This document shows, one piece after another, positions 45,200 through 55,851 of a DNA stretch of 64,000 nucleotides. Source of the stretch: Epiperipatus broadwayi (Eukaryota > Onychophora > Udeonychophora > Euonychophora > Peripatidae). Positions within the stretch are counted from its first letter, which is position 1; each line of letters begins with the position of its first letter. Both the position numbers and the translations under genes were made by a program. The DNA lies in NCBI GenBank assembly GCA_028023455.1, contig JAQFVV010006221.1, positions 3,857,166-3,921,165 on the forward strand, given 5' to 3'. The notes under the pieces are model-generated. The model was not told where the DNA came from. It searched no databases and saw only the letters and a program-made list of their open reading frames with translations.

Positions 45200-45520
45200 A
45201 ATGACACAACTATTTGTATTAATAAAATCAGACCCTAAAATCAGTTATGGATCAGATCAGTCATGATTAGAAATGTGTTCTTTAGTTAGAGAACCCAGTT
45301 GAATTTTAACTCATATCTGTTGAGAGAATAACCTGGTCTTGTGACCATTCACTAACATAATTTGAGAAAATTGCTCAAGTAGTAATGAAGGAATGGATAA
45401 ATTTGCCTCATAAGTTTATGTAATACTTTGTTTGAAATAATGAACCCTTGGCTGCCAGAGTCTAGTAAGGCTTCAATTTTAATTCCTTCTAATAAAACAA
45501 TAATTTCCAGACAATGAATG
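45200..45520 (-). pseudogene. Retropepsin relic (Ty3/gypsy protease)
   Basis: Minus strand reads EGIKIEALLDSGSQGFIISN, with the aspartic protease DSG motif in the expected LLDSGS context, and about 75 residues on LILGSDFINTNSCVIDY, the conserved LG.DF......ID end of retropepsins. Several stops lie between. Position between gag and RT fits. Confidence 0.8.
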
Positions 45521-46079
45521 ATCATCTAAAGTCTCGGGTTCAAAATCATCTAATTCAAACTCCAAAAAATTTAAAGCCAATATCAAATTATCCCTCCCCA
45601 AATTAGTCACAGGTTCCCACAGTGAAGAACTTTTCCAGGAGGCCTATATATTTTAATTGTTGGTGTTTAGGTTTGGCCAATTATATTTATTAACATATTA
45701 GTACTATTAAGATTATGATGGCTTCCTGTCTGAGTAGCAATATTTTGATCAAATCTATCATTCTCCATACCATCATTACAATTCATATAAGGTACATGTC
45801 TCCTCAACTGGTGATTATTTCTGATTCTCCTTTGAACATAGCTTCCATATTGATTTGAGTGCTGTTTTAATTTATATCAGCTAATGAGTAGTTTGGGCTT
45901 TCCTTCCTAGATTTAGGCATTCCATCATAGTTATCTTACTGGTCTCCAATATTCCTAATATATTTACAAATGTCTATCAGTGACTACCAATATTTGCTCA
46001 ATGTGGCAAGACAAATTCTTATGTTGTATGTGCACAATCCGGGTCTCTAACAAAGGGAAAGTAGTTAAATTCTTAAACT

Positions 46080-47560
46080 TGGCAATTTGTTGCCTGAAAA
46101 ATGGAGTATAATTTCCCTTACTATTATTGCACTTTTCATGAGACAATTGATGGCATATTCAATCTTGCTTATTCTCATTCCAGAAGTTATCTATTATGGC
46201 ATATCTATAATCCCCAAATGGTTTGTAGCAATTGCCAACTTTTCCCATTCACTAAACACCCTCAAAGCACATAATTCTTTCAAAGTAGTGAGATACTTAA
46301 TGGGTTTCTCATTATATTCCCCTCTGAAGACTTTCACGCTGATGAAGTATTTGAGCTAATATGGCAACTATTATTCCTATTAACTATTTTTTCTTGACTA
46401 CTCTCACCAACAGTCATACCATCATCATCATGGATTTGATCCAAAATAAAATTAGGATTTTCATTACTTTCTCAGTTTATGGAAACACCACTATTTTCAG
46501 AATTTCTCTTGATCTCTCCTCTGTATTTACTTTCAATTTGATCAAGTTTAATGTCTTCCATTTACGTTTATAAAGCTATAATGTGATCCATTTTCCCAAG
46601 TACCATTGACTTTAACTCTTCCATCTGATTATACAAACTTACTAAGTCCATTTTGTCTCATTTGCATCTACCACTAACATCCTTCTCTTAAAATTCAGTT
46701 CAAGCAATTTTAACACATTTTCATCTTCTCCCTCATAAAAGAATTGCTATGTTCTCTCTTCTAAATTTTTATATTCACTAGCCTCCTCTAATTTTGATCA
46801 AAATGTTTTAATTTAGCATCCATCTCTTAAAAACAGCTAGACCCTAGACTGGTGATAGTTTGCATTTTTTCATGAATTTTCTGCACTCTTTTGTAGTCAG
46901 ATTCTCAGATTATTCTTTATCAACACTCCTGGTTAATTTTTATAAAACATCTTTCTTTAGAACATCAATAATATTCTCAACTTCAGCCCTTGGAGTGTTC
47001 TCTTCAAGCAATACATATGGAAATGTCTTGATATCATTGGCCATTTGCTTCTATAAACTCTGACATTCCTCAAATTTTACAAGCATCTTCTGAGCTTCAA
47101 TTCTTCATTTTTTTTCTGGAATCTTCAAATTTAGCTTTCAGAGCTTCAGTCTTAACTTTAGTCTTTTCTCTGAAGTCTACAGCTTCAGCCCAATTTTTTT
47201 TACCTCTCTAGAAATTATATCTTCAAATCTTTAAAATTAGCATCTAATCTAACTAAATCAGCCTTTAATTCCTTAGAATTAATATCTGATTTGGTTTCTA
47301 ATGAGCCTTTAATGCTTGAGTTTCAATTTTAGACTCATTGAATTTAGCTTCTAATTTGGCATCGATTTTAGTTTCGAAGAGCATCAAAATTTTTTGAATT
47401 AGCATCTATTTTAGCTTCTAATTTAGCTTCTAATTCTTTAGAATTAGCATCCATCTTTTCTTTTATCTCTTTAAACAGTTTCATAATCTAAGACTTTAGA
47501 ATTTAACATCCATCTTGGCATTTATCTCCTTAAATATTTTTATAATCTCACAGCAATTAA
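46080..47560 (-). pseudogene. Gag relic with coiled coil (Ty3/gypsy)
   Basis: From the right, 47560-47000 (minus) encodes repeated heptad-like text built on ELEAKLDANSKE-like phrases: the plus strand shows TTAGCTTCTAATTTAGCTTC and TCTTTAGAATTAGCATC several times, that is lysine/glutamate/asparagine-rich helices. Near 46340-46210 it reads VFRGEYNEKPIKYLTTLKEL and CALRVFSEWEKLAIATNHL, a Gag-like helical core. Near 46140, ISKIEYAINCLMKS follows. Frames shift repeatedly. A zinc knuckle is not visible. Confidence 0.6.
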
Positions 47561-48515
47561 TGATAGACCAACCTGACATATTGTCATTAATATCATTCAT
47601 TATACTACACATTAGCATAACAATGCACACAAAAACATTTTAAAACAAATATTTCCATAGCTATGATATATAATATAGTTACCAATATATACAGTAATAG
47701 CTTGGAGCTGGTACACTTTCAATCACTGCTAAAAAAGAAAATCATCTAACAAAAGCATTAAAAAAATCTATTTCAAAGAACTCAATGTGGCATTTTAATA
47801 GTTATGAAGGTTATCACTACTTTTATATGTAAATCAAAATGCATTATCATTGAAAAATCTTAATACTAAGATAAGATTATTCAAATCACTTATCAGATCA
47901 CACTTAAGAAAAATTAAAATTACAACTATACAAAATATTTATTGAGCCAACATATCTGGCCACCAAAAATTGTAATTATACATCTGGGAGAGAGAGAAAC
48001 TTTGTTATATTTCATGAATTAATTAAGCCCAAAATTATATATACCTGTCACTAAGAATGAATAATAATAATAAATATCTCACTTCTAGATTAGCTAAACT
48101 TACATAAAATAATAAAAAATACAGTTTATTTTATTATTTAACTACAAGTCTTTCTACTAAATAACTGTGATTTTAAATAAATATATCTCAGAATCAAAGG
48201 CCATTTTATTGATCCCAAAATACACATAAAATAAAAAAATAATTGCAGTTTCCTTTAATATATTCATTTCTTTTTCGTCTATATATAACATAATGTGTAA
48301 AGAAGTTTTATAATGTTATAATAGATAGTGGTAATTTAATATTAAGCAAAAGAAAGTATTTCTGATTGTATGTTTAATGTTTCAGGGTAAATATACTGTA
48401 TATACCTTAGCAACTCTAGCATGCAACCAGAAAATCAATGATGATAATAAGTGACAATTTTATGATTAAAAGAAAAAATTACAAAATTCCAAATTTAATA
48501 AAAATAAATATATAC
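47561..48515. other. AT-rich DNA, probable 5' end of the gypsy element
   Basis: Near 47960 the minus strand reads GTATAATTACAATTTTTGGT then GGCCAG, a plausible LTR end with primer-binding site. No second LTR can be paired with the one at 41.2 kb. The remainder is AT-rich with no recognisable feature. Confidence 0.35.
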
Positions 48516-48569
48516 ATTTAATAAAATATTTTCATTCCTTAATTTGAATATTAATAATAATTGTAATTG

Positions 48570-48818
48570 TAATAATAAAAAGTCAGATGTCACATGACTT
48601 ATATATAGCTTGCATTTACCAATATGTAAACTTAAAAGCATGAATCTATTGTCCCAACTCCTCATTGAAGAGACCCATAGGTCGAAACCAGTCTGGGGTG
48701 GGGATGGGGACAATCTAAGATAAAGATGATTTGAATGCCTTCTCTTGTAGTAGCATTTATCATAATAATAATTTTAAAAAAAAAGCTTATTTAGACCGTT
48801 AGCATGCTCTTAAGTTTA
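48570..48818 (+). mobile_element. Retrozyme-like element (subfamily C) with 14-bp TSD
   Basis: A 249-bp insertion in the 3' UTR of Penelope-like copy A. Identical AATAATTGTAATTG lies at 48556-48569 and 48819-48832. Copies B and C have the uninterrupted site (AATAATAGTAATGG near 52090). It carries TCACATGACTTA-ATAGCTTGCATT, shared with 36.76 kb, and a hammerhead at 48649-48713. No coding sequence. This is a clean proof of mobility as a unit. Confidence 0.9.
48649..48713 (+). ncRNA. Hammerhead ribozyme with bipartite stem I, C3 changed
   Basis: Outer stem I TTGTCCC (48649-48655) pairs with GGGACAA (48707-48713). Inner CCTCA (48660-48664) pairs with TGGGG (48694-48698). The core TTGAAGA (48665-48671) has U in place of C3. 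Stem II GACC/GGTC around CATA (48672-48683) is perfect. GAAA is 48684-48687. The stem III palindrome ACCAGT (48687-48692) gives 2 bp, with C93 as the cleavage base (GUC). Apart from C3 this is a canonical type I hammerhead. Confidence 0.65.
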
Positions 48819-49919
48819 AATAATTGTAATTGAAAACTATTCAGGAAAGTTCAAAATTTTAATAAAAATAATATCTAAACATTGCTTTTAACCAGGTTGG
48901 TCATACTCATAGAACTACAATAAAATATATAAATAAAAATAAATATATACATTACAATTATATATACCATTTATGTGATAATGAAATTCATGAGTTTTTT
49001 TTTGTCTATTGTCTTGATATTATTTGCTATAAACCATACCTCTTTATATTTTCTTTTTCCATCATTACTTTTAGTACAAACATCAATATTATTAGGATCA
49101 AAATTATGTCCACATTTAATTTTATGTTCCAAACATATAGATTTCACATTACAGTCTCTTTTACCATGTTTATATAATATTTATGTTGTCCTAATCTTGT
49201 AGCAATTGTGCCAATTGTGGCAAAATATTTTCCATAATAAATGGCATTACATTTTGGTGTCTTACATTTCATTTTATAAACTATTTGTAGAAATTGGTTT
49301 GGAGATAATCTACCTTTAGTATTGTTTAAAATTTGATTTAGATTATGAGGTGTTCTAAAACTGATATTATAATCATTTGATTTTTCTTTTCTTTTTTTAA
49401 AATATATTAGATATATAAGGAAGGCTGATCCAGGCATTATTATTATTAAAGTTTTTAGTATTCAAAGATGAAGAAAAAAAATTAAGACTCTTGTCTAATA
49501 AATTATAATTATATCGCAAAAAAATATATATAATTATAGTCTGATTTAATTAAATCTTTTATATAAATTTTAATGTTGTTTCTTCTTTCTGCTTCAAACT
49601 TATATAATTTAAATTTTCTATACAAAAACATTTAAATCAAGCTAATTTATGATACATTGGAGTAAAAGAATAAAGGTTAACTGCACCATGAACATTGATA
49701 GGCTTTATAACTATTTTATAACTAATTTGTGAATTTTTATGTTGAATATACATATCTAAAACCTTTATACCACCAAATTTATTTTCATCTTCCATAATCC
49801 AAACCAAAGAAAATAAAAGAGGTCATTCATCTTTTATATCAATAATTGTTTTCTCTTCAGCATTTATATAAACATTTCTAACTGTAAGATCTTTCCATTG
49901 ACTCGTTGTAAATCGAAAG

Positions 49920-50165
49920 ATTTCGCAAGTATTGATGTGTAATAAGAAATGTGGAGTTAATCAGTGAAATATTGAATAGCTTCACGCTCTCAGATCTAAC
50001 CGCTTCTGCTTCACCTATTTATATAGAAAGTATGTTGAAGTAAAGAAGGGTTCCCCTCTTTTCTTCCAAAACGTAAGCTTGTGGTTATGACCTGTAGAGG
50101 TCCCTTCTATCGCATTGCATATGCTTGAGGTTACAGCCTTAGTAAATATTACTTATAAACATCAT
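49920..50165 (-). repeat. Inserted segment shared with 15.4 kb
   Basis: Minus strand ATATTTACTAAGGCTGTAAC, then GGGACCTCTACAGGTCATAA and CCACAAGCTTACG match plus-strand 15415-15478 in order. A TATA-like CTATATAAATAG follows. It interrupts the Penelope-like RT of copy A. Probably an LTR or tail fragment of another element. Confidence 0.6.
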
Positions 50166-50899
50166 CTGTATATGATGTTGCAATAGCAAACTTTTTTGCA
50201 ATAACTTCTAATGCAAATTTATTTAAAATTATATTACAAATAATTCCATTTAGAGATAGTCCACAAGCCAGTCATGTTCCATTGTATAAAATTTACCGTT
50301 AATAAGAGTCATAATATCATTGTCCACCCATTTAAGAACATCAATAATAAAATTTATTTTGAACTATTACAATTTGAAATAATTAAAATATTATTAATAG
50401 ATAATTTTCTTGAAACTGAACCCTATTATTGTTACAATTATATATTTGTAAATTTAATATTTGTGCACATTCAAATGAAGATGTTATAGCAAATTTTTCA
50501 AAAGCAACTTATTTAATTAATCATTCGGCTATTAATTTAGCTGTTTTATAAAAGTAGTGCCTCCAAAATCAATTAAAAGACTAAGAGGTTGATTTTCTTC
50601 AAGAATTTTTTATTTGCAAAAATTCTAGGAGGAATAGCTGCAGTTGCATAAATCTTTTTATATTGAAATTTATCAATTGCTTTGTTTTGATAATGTTTTC
50701 ATATTGAGACGATGAATTTACCTTTTTCTCGTTTAAAATTGTATTCATCACGGAATTTAAGTTGTTAACTTTTTAATTTCACCACAAACGTTATTTTTAT
50801 AATCCTTGTAAGATGAAAGAACAAATCTATTATCTTTATCCTCCTTTAAACATTTAATATTATTATATTGTAAAAAAATGGTGTAAATTCATTTAAATT

Positions 50900-51490
50900 A
50901 TTACATATGTAATATGTAGGGTATATGAGCATAGAGACTTTCACACGACCCACCACTTTCCATTCTATCTCATAACACTGATACCCTTGAACACATATAT
51001 GTTGAAAAGATAAATAATCACCAATATTCGTATTTCATGCTAAACCAGTAATCATCAGTTGGTCTAGATTACCATCTCCACACATATATGCTATAAGTCC
51101 TCAGATATATATTAAGATAGCCAATCTTCATACTTTAATGGACAGGCTTCAATCTCCTCCACACTCCAACTCTTCAACCGTCCATCCAATTGAAAATCTG
51201 ATGATAGAATGCTCAAAGGCCATCCTGAGGTCGAGATTCTTGTCACACCCATGTTGACCAAAGGTCAATCTGACCCCTCATGTACAGGACATAATCCATT
51301 TAATACATATACAAGGGACGGGCAGACATCTCTACTATGTAATAACTGAAACACACAGGCTTATTATATACCTGTGACTATACATGTAATATATAGGGTA
51401 TATGAGCATGGACTTTCACACGACCCACCACTCTCCACTCTATCTCATAACACTGATACACTTGAACACATATATGTCGAAAAGATAAAT
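50900..51490 (-). repeat. Family-2 tandem repeat inserted in Penelope-like copy A
   Basis: Reverse complement of the 4.97-5.40 kb unit. It contains the arm with its hammerhead (50915-51200), the link with CATGTTGACC, TCAATCTGACCCCTCATG and GGGCAGACATCTCTACTA (51220-51340), then the start of a second arm (TAATAACTGAAACACACAGG, 51341-51490) cut off before its hammerhead. The period between equivalent positions is about 475 bp. It splits the RT of copy A. Confidence 0.85.
51014..51072 (-). ncRNA. Type I hammerhead ribozyme, core intact
   Basis: Minus strand: GTAATC, ACCAA, CTGATGA, stem II TACT/AGCA (one A.C mismatch), GAAA, stem III ATACGAAT (inner pair lost), A at the cleavage point, TTGGT and GATTAT. 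All core bases are conserved; weakened stems II and III may lower activity. Confidence 0.62.
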
Positions 51491-52055
51491 AATTATTATA
51501 CCAATTGTATATCATTTTTAATGGAGGTAGTCGTAATACTTTTGAAATTTTATCAATAACATCTCTTGAGCTTTATTTTTATAGTATGTTTCAATATCAG
51601 CAATAGTTTCTAAATATGGGTTTTTCCAATTTCCTCGCAATAAATTTTGGATCGCAATTAAAAACAAGTTTAATATTATAAGGAATAGAATATTTAGTTA
51701 AATTAACAAACTTGTTCTTTAATTTAGGTAATTCTATATCTTGTTTGAAAGCTAAAAAAATTAACTTTTTATCATTATTTATGATTTGAAAATGAAGATA
51801 ATTTTGAACAAACAAAAATATTATTAAAAAAATAAAATTCTTTAACTAAACTTCGAATTTCATTTTTAACGGCCTTTTTGCAACCGGAAATAAACACAGG
51901 CTAATTTTATCTCTCTGAAATAAAGATTTATCAATCCGAATATTACATCAAATAGGAAAAATAAGAAAATTAAAACACTGTTCTAAAAGTATATTTTTTT
52001 CATTTTTAATAGTAATAGCTTTAGATGTTTTCAATAAATTCATCCATTATAGCGT

Positions 52056-53208
52056 AATTTAATAAAATATTTTCTTTTCTTAATTTGAATATAATAATAA
52101 TAGTAATGGAAAACTTTTCAGGAAAGTTTAAACTTTTAATGAAAAGAATATCTAAGCATTGCTTTCGACCAGGTTGGTCATACTCATAGAACTATAATAA
52201 AATATATATATATATATTAAAATTAAATATGCCATTTATGTTATAATGCAATGCACGAGTCTTTTTTGTTTATTGTCTTGATATTATTTGCTATAAACCA
52301 TGCCTCTTTATATATTTTTTTTCGATCATTATCCTTAGTACAAATAACATCAATATTAATAGGATCAAAATTATGTCGAGATTTAATTTCATGTTCCAAA
52401 AATATAGATGTAACATTAGAATTTCTTTTAGCTTGCTTATATAAATATTTATGTTGTCTAATTTTGTAGCACAATTGGTATGAAATTCTCCATAATAAAT
52501 TACACTGCATCTTTGTTCATTTCATTTAATTTTATAAACTATTTGTAGAGATTAGTTTGGAGATTATTTATCTTTAGTATTGTTTAAAATTTGATTAAGA
52601 TTAGGAGATGTTCTAAAACTGATATTATAATCATTTTTACAAGTTGTTTTTATCCTTTTAGATATATTAGGTATATAATGAAGACTGTTCCATACATTAT
52701 TATTATTAAAGTTTTTAATATTCAAAGATGAATAAAATAAATTTTTATGAGTTTTGTTTAGTCAATTATAATTATAGTGTCAAGTGTTGGTGGTCGAGAG
52801 GTCAGCACGGCTGCCTTATAAGCAGTTGTCCCGGGTTAGCGGGTTCGCATCCCGGCCGATGCTAGGACACATGAAAAAAAAATTATAATTATAGTCTGGG
52901 TTAATTAAATCTTCCATATAAATTTCAATATTGTTTATTTTATCTGCTTCAAACTTATACAATATAAAGTTTCTATACAAAAAAAATTTAAATCCAGCTA
53001 ATTTATGAGAAAGTGGAATAAAAGAATGAGGATCAACTACAACATGATTATTGATAGGTTTTACCATTTTGTAACCAATTTGTGAATTTGTTTGTTGATT
53101 ATACATATTTAAAAACTTTATATTTAAAAAAAATGTCTTCAGGTTCCTTAGTCCAAACCAAAGAAGATAAAAGAGATAATTAATCTTTTATATCAATAAT
53201 TGTTTTCT
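52056..53208 (-). pseudogene. Penelope-like element copy B, 5'-truncated, in tandem with A
   Basis: Minus strand. It starts (5' side) at about 53208 within RT (LSLLSSLVWT, then the IYMEDLINPDYNYN linker). It continues through a SINE insertion, then SFRTSPNLNQILNNTKDK, SNVTSIFLEHEIKSRHNFDP, WFIANNIKTINKKDSCIA and the 3' UTR with the hairpin TGACCAACCTGGTC, ending near 52056 where copy A begins. Thus B lies immediately upstream of A in the same orientation, the tandem pLTR arrangement typical of Penelope-like elements. Confidence 0.85.
52778..52880 (+). mobile_element. tRNA-derived SINE with 14-bp target duplication
   Basis: GGTGGTCGAGAGGTCAGCAC (A box), CTGCCTTATAAGCAG, and GCGGGTTCGCATCCCGGCC (B box), ending GACACATG plus poly-A. 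The duplication AATTATAATTATAG lies at 52764-52777 and 52881-52894. Inserted in Penelope-like copy B, opposite orientation. Confidence 0.95.
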
Positions 53209-54568
53209 ATTTCTTTTAGAATTTTTGCAAATGTAAAAATGCATAAAGAAAATCTTCTTAGACTTTTAATTGATTTTGGAAGCATGTATTTTTATAAAAC
53301 AGCTAAATTAATAGCTGAATGGTTAATTAAACAAGTTGCTTTTGGAAAATTTGCAATAAAATCTTCATTTGAATATGCACAAATATTAAATTCACAAATG
53401 CATAATCCTAACAATAAACTTGCTTCATTAAATACAGCATAACATTATGGTTCAGTTTCACGAAAATTATCTATTAATAATATTTTAAATTTTAATAAGT
53501 ACAAAATAAATTTTATTGATGTTCTTAAATGGTTAGATTTATGATATTACAACTCTTTTTTAATGGTGAATTTTATACAATGGAACATGGATGGCCAATG
53601 GGATTACTTTTAAATGGAATTGTTTGTAGTACAGTTTTAAATAAATTTGAATTAGAAGTTATTCCAAAAACGTTTACTATAGCAACATTACCTTTATATA
53701 TAAGATATGCAGATGATGTTGTTATATATAATGAAGAGAGAACAATTATTAATATAAAAGATGGATTATCTCTTTTATCTTCTTTGGTTTGGACTATGAA
53801 AGATGAAAATAAATTTGGTGATATAAAGTTTTTAGATATGTATATTCAACATACAAATTCACAAATTAGTTATAATTTTTTATTCATTTTTGAATTCTAA
53901 AAACTTTAATAATAATAATGCATAGATCAGCCTTCCTTACATACCTAATATATCTAAAAGGTTGAAAACAATTTGTTCAAACAATTATAATATCAGTTTT
54001 TGAACACTTCTTAATCTTAATCAAATTTTAAACAATACTAAAAATAGATTATCTCCAAACCAATTTCTACAAATAGTTTATAAAATTAAATGTAAGGCAT
54101 CAAAATGTAATGCAATTTATTATAAGCATCTTGTGCCAATTGTGCTACAAGATTAGCATAACATAAACATTTATATAAACATGGTAAAAGAGACTACAAT
54201 GTGAAATCTATACCTTTGGAACATAAAATTAAATCTGGACATAATTTTGATCCTATTAATATTGTTGTTGTTTGTACTGAATGTAACGTTCAAAAAAGAA
54301 AGCATAAAGAGGCATCGTTTATAGCAAATAATATCAATGCAATAAACAAGAAAGACTTGTGCATTGCATTATTACATAAATGGCATATTCAATTTTAATG
54401 TATATATTATTTTTATTTACATATTTTATTGTAGTTCTATGATTATGACCAATCTGGATAAAAGCCATCATTTAATATTATTCTTATTAAAATTTTAAAC
54501 TTTCTTGCATAGCTTTCCATTGCTATTGTTATTATATTCAAATTAAGGAAAGAAAATATTTTATTAAA
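53209..54568 (+). pseudogene. Penelope-like element copy C, inverted
   Basis: Plus strand. RT begins with FANVKMHKENLLRLLIDFGS (family pattern G..K.HK....R.I....GS) at 53219, then FYKTAKLIAEWLIKQ and, after a stop, INFIDVLKWLDL. A second frame has FYTMEHGWPMGLLLNGIVCS and LYIRYADDVVIYNEE (catalytic YADD intact), KFGDIKFLDMYIQ. The GIY-YIG end reads LEHKIKSGHNFDPINIVVVC and SFIANNINAINKKDLCIALL. The 3' end is near 54568, next to the Tigger element. It meets copy B head to head at about 53208. Confidence 0.88.
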
Positions 54569-54949
54569 CGTGTATATATACACCTGGGTCTCGTTTTATG
54601 CGGTAGACAGTTTCCTCAGAAAACACGCACAAAAGAAATCACACAAGAATAGACTTAACTTATCTTGAAAAATGGAGGATGCACACTGTAATTTTCAAAA
54701 ATTGCATAAAAGCAAAGCAACAACGTAAAATTATTTTAATATTCACATAAAAAAAAAATAAGGAAATAAAATACAACAAATAAAAAATTTCGAATTTGGA
54801 AAAAATTAATACAAAACAAACTTTTTTTACTTTTTTTATTAACTTTAGTATTTAATGTTATTCAAAACAATATATTTTTATGTGTAATTTACAGTATTTT
54901 ACATTTTTTCATACATGTACAGTATTTTTTTAAATTATTATCGCTATTT

Positions 54950-55185
54950 GATGATATGCAGGTTCGTTTGTGAACTGGTAAGGAATCAGATTCATCACTA
55001 GAGGAATTACAACTAGTGCCAACTTCATTTTTTAAATTGCTCTTATTGTGGACTCACCTAAATTAAAATGTTTTCCAATCACTGTTGATCCTTCTCATTT
55101 TGCTAAGTGATCTAAAATTGAAATTTTTGTTCCAAAAAAAATCATTTTCTTGGATGTTTTTCCCTCTCCATTAGGGTAAACTAAA
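54950..55185 (-). pseudogene. Tigger/pogo transposase N-terminal HTH relic
   Basis: Minus strand reads GKTSKKMIFFGTKISILDHL, a stop, EGSTVIGKHFNLGESTIRAI and a further stop. This matches the psq-type helix-turn-helix at the start of Tigger/CENP-B-like transposases (pattern K..IL...E.G....+I...+.L.ESTVR.I.K). The remaining transposase, including the DDE domain, is missing or unreadable. Dead copy. Confidence 0.8.
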
Positions 55186-55719
55186 AGTTTAAAATAAAAA
55201 TAAGAACTTAGACTTATGCTAATAAAAAGACACCTACTCACTACTGTTGGGCAAAATTTAATTAAAAATTAAATTCTTATTTTTGTCTTTAATTTTTTAA
55301 TTTTCAATTCTATTTAAAAATCAAATTTCATTATTTCACATCACATTAATTTCAGATCACATTATGTAATTTTTAAATTGTTAATTACAATTAAAAATCA
55401 GATTTCTAATTTTTAATTGTCAAATTTAATTGTGCCCACTGCTGTTACTCATCTTTTAAAAATAAACTTGTGGTCACTAAAGGATTAATTGATTACATAC
55501 TCTTTTTTAAAAAAGCAAAAATGGAATGTGATTTAAAATGCAAAAGCAACAACATGCATAGTATAGGCATCTATAACATTTGAACAGATTTACATTATAA
55601 TCTTGTAAAATTTAATGTGTGTATATAAAATGGAGAAATCCTGATTTTAATTAAATTATGAACTTCTTTATTGAATAAAATCTATTACAGTACTATTATA
55701 AAGTGCTGAAAGTATTGAA

Positions 55720-55851
55720 ATTATTAGATGGAAGTCGAACTCTGATAATGCGCTATTACTTTAAATATGATGTGTGTGTGCTCAAAATTTATAATATTTA
55801 AAGTAATAGTGCATTATCAGAGCTAGACTTCTGATCTTATAATTTTTATGG
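55720..55851. repeat. Palindrome nested in the Tigger element
   Basis: TCTGATAATGCGCTATTACT with TTAAATAT pairs with ATATTTAAAGTAATAGTGCA with TTATCAGA. Arms are about 48-58 bp with a 25-bp spacer containing TGTGTGTGTG. Confidence 0.8.

Larger units (their letters stand above)
41404..48000 (-). mobile_element. Ty3/gypsy-type LTR retrotransposon, decayed and nested
   Basis: Minus-strand order from the right: a possible primer-binding region near 47955 (TTGGTGGCC), coiled-coil and Gag (47560-46080), retropepsin (45520-45200), reverse transcriptase (45050-43965, YVDN in place of YVDD), RNase H C-terminal part (43785-43522) and integrase core (42485-42030). The order PR-RT-RH-IN is that of Ty3/gypsy. 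The element is broken by the 152-bp insertion at 44677, by the 670-bp foldback at 42457, and by frameshifts and stops. It encodes no intact protein. Confidence 0.85.
48516..52055 (-). pseudogene. Penelope-like element copy A: RT plus GIY-YIG, interrupted
   Basis: Minus strand, 5' to 3'. The N-terminal region (51960-51500) reads FKQDIELPKLKNKFVNLTKY, then LVFNCDPKFIARKLEKPYLE and TIADIETYYKN. A foldback insertion follows (50900-51490). RT core (50880-50170) has PLSLLIDFGGTTFIKQLN and DVLKWVDNDIMTLINGKFYT. A further insertion lies at about 49920-50165. The rest of RT has SLVWIMEDENKFG and LDMYIQHKNSQISYK. GIY-YIG: NDYNISFRTPHNLNQILNN, YKMKCKTPKCNAIYYG and TRLGQHKYY, then EHKIKCGHNFDPNNID. The 3' UTR ends near 48516 and is itself interrupted by a small repeat (48570-48818). 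It is the longest copy but broken by frameshifts. Confidence 0.88.

Noticed and set aside
46087-47063. Plus-strand frames of 67-90 residues
   Set aside because: Antisense of the gypsy Gag region; no family match and biased composition.
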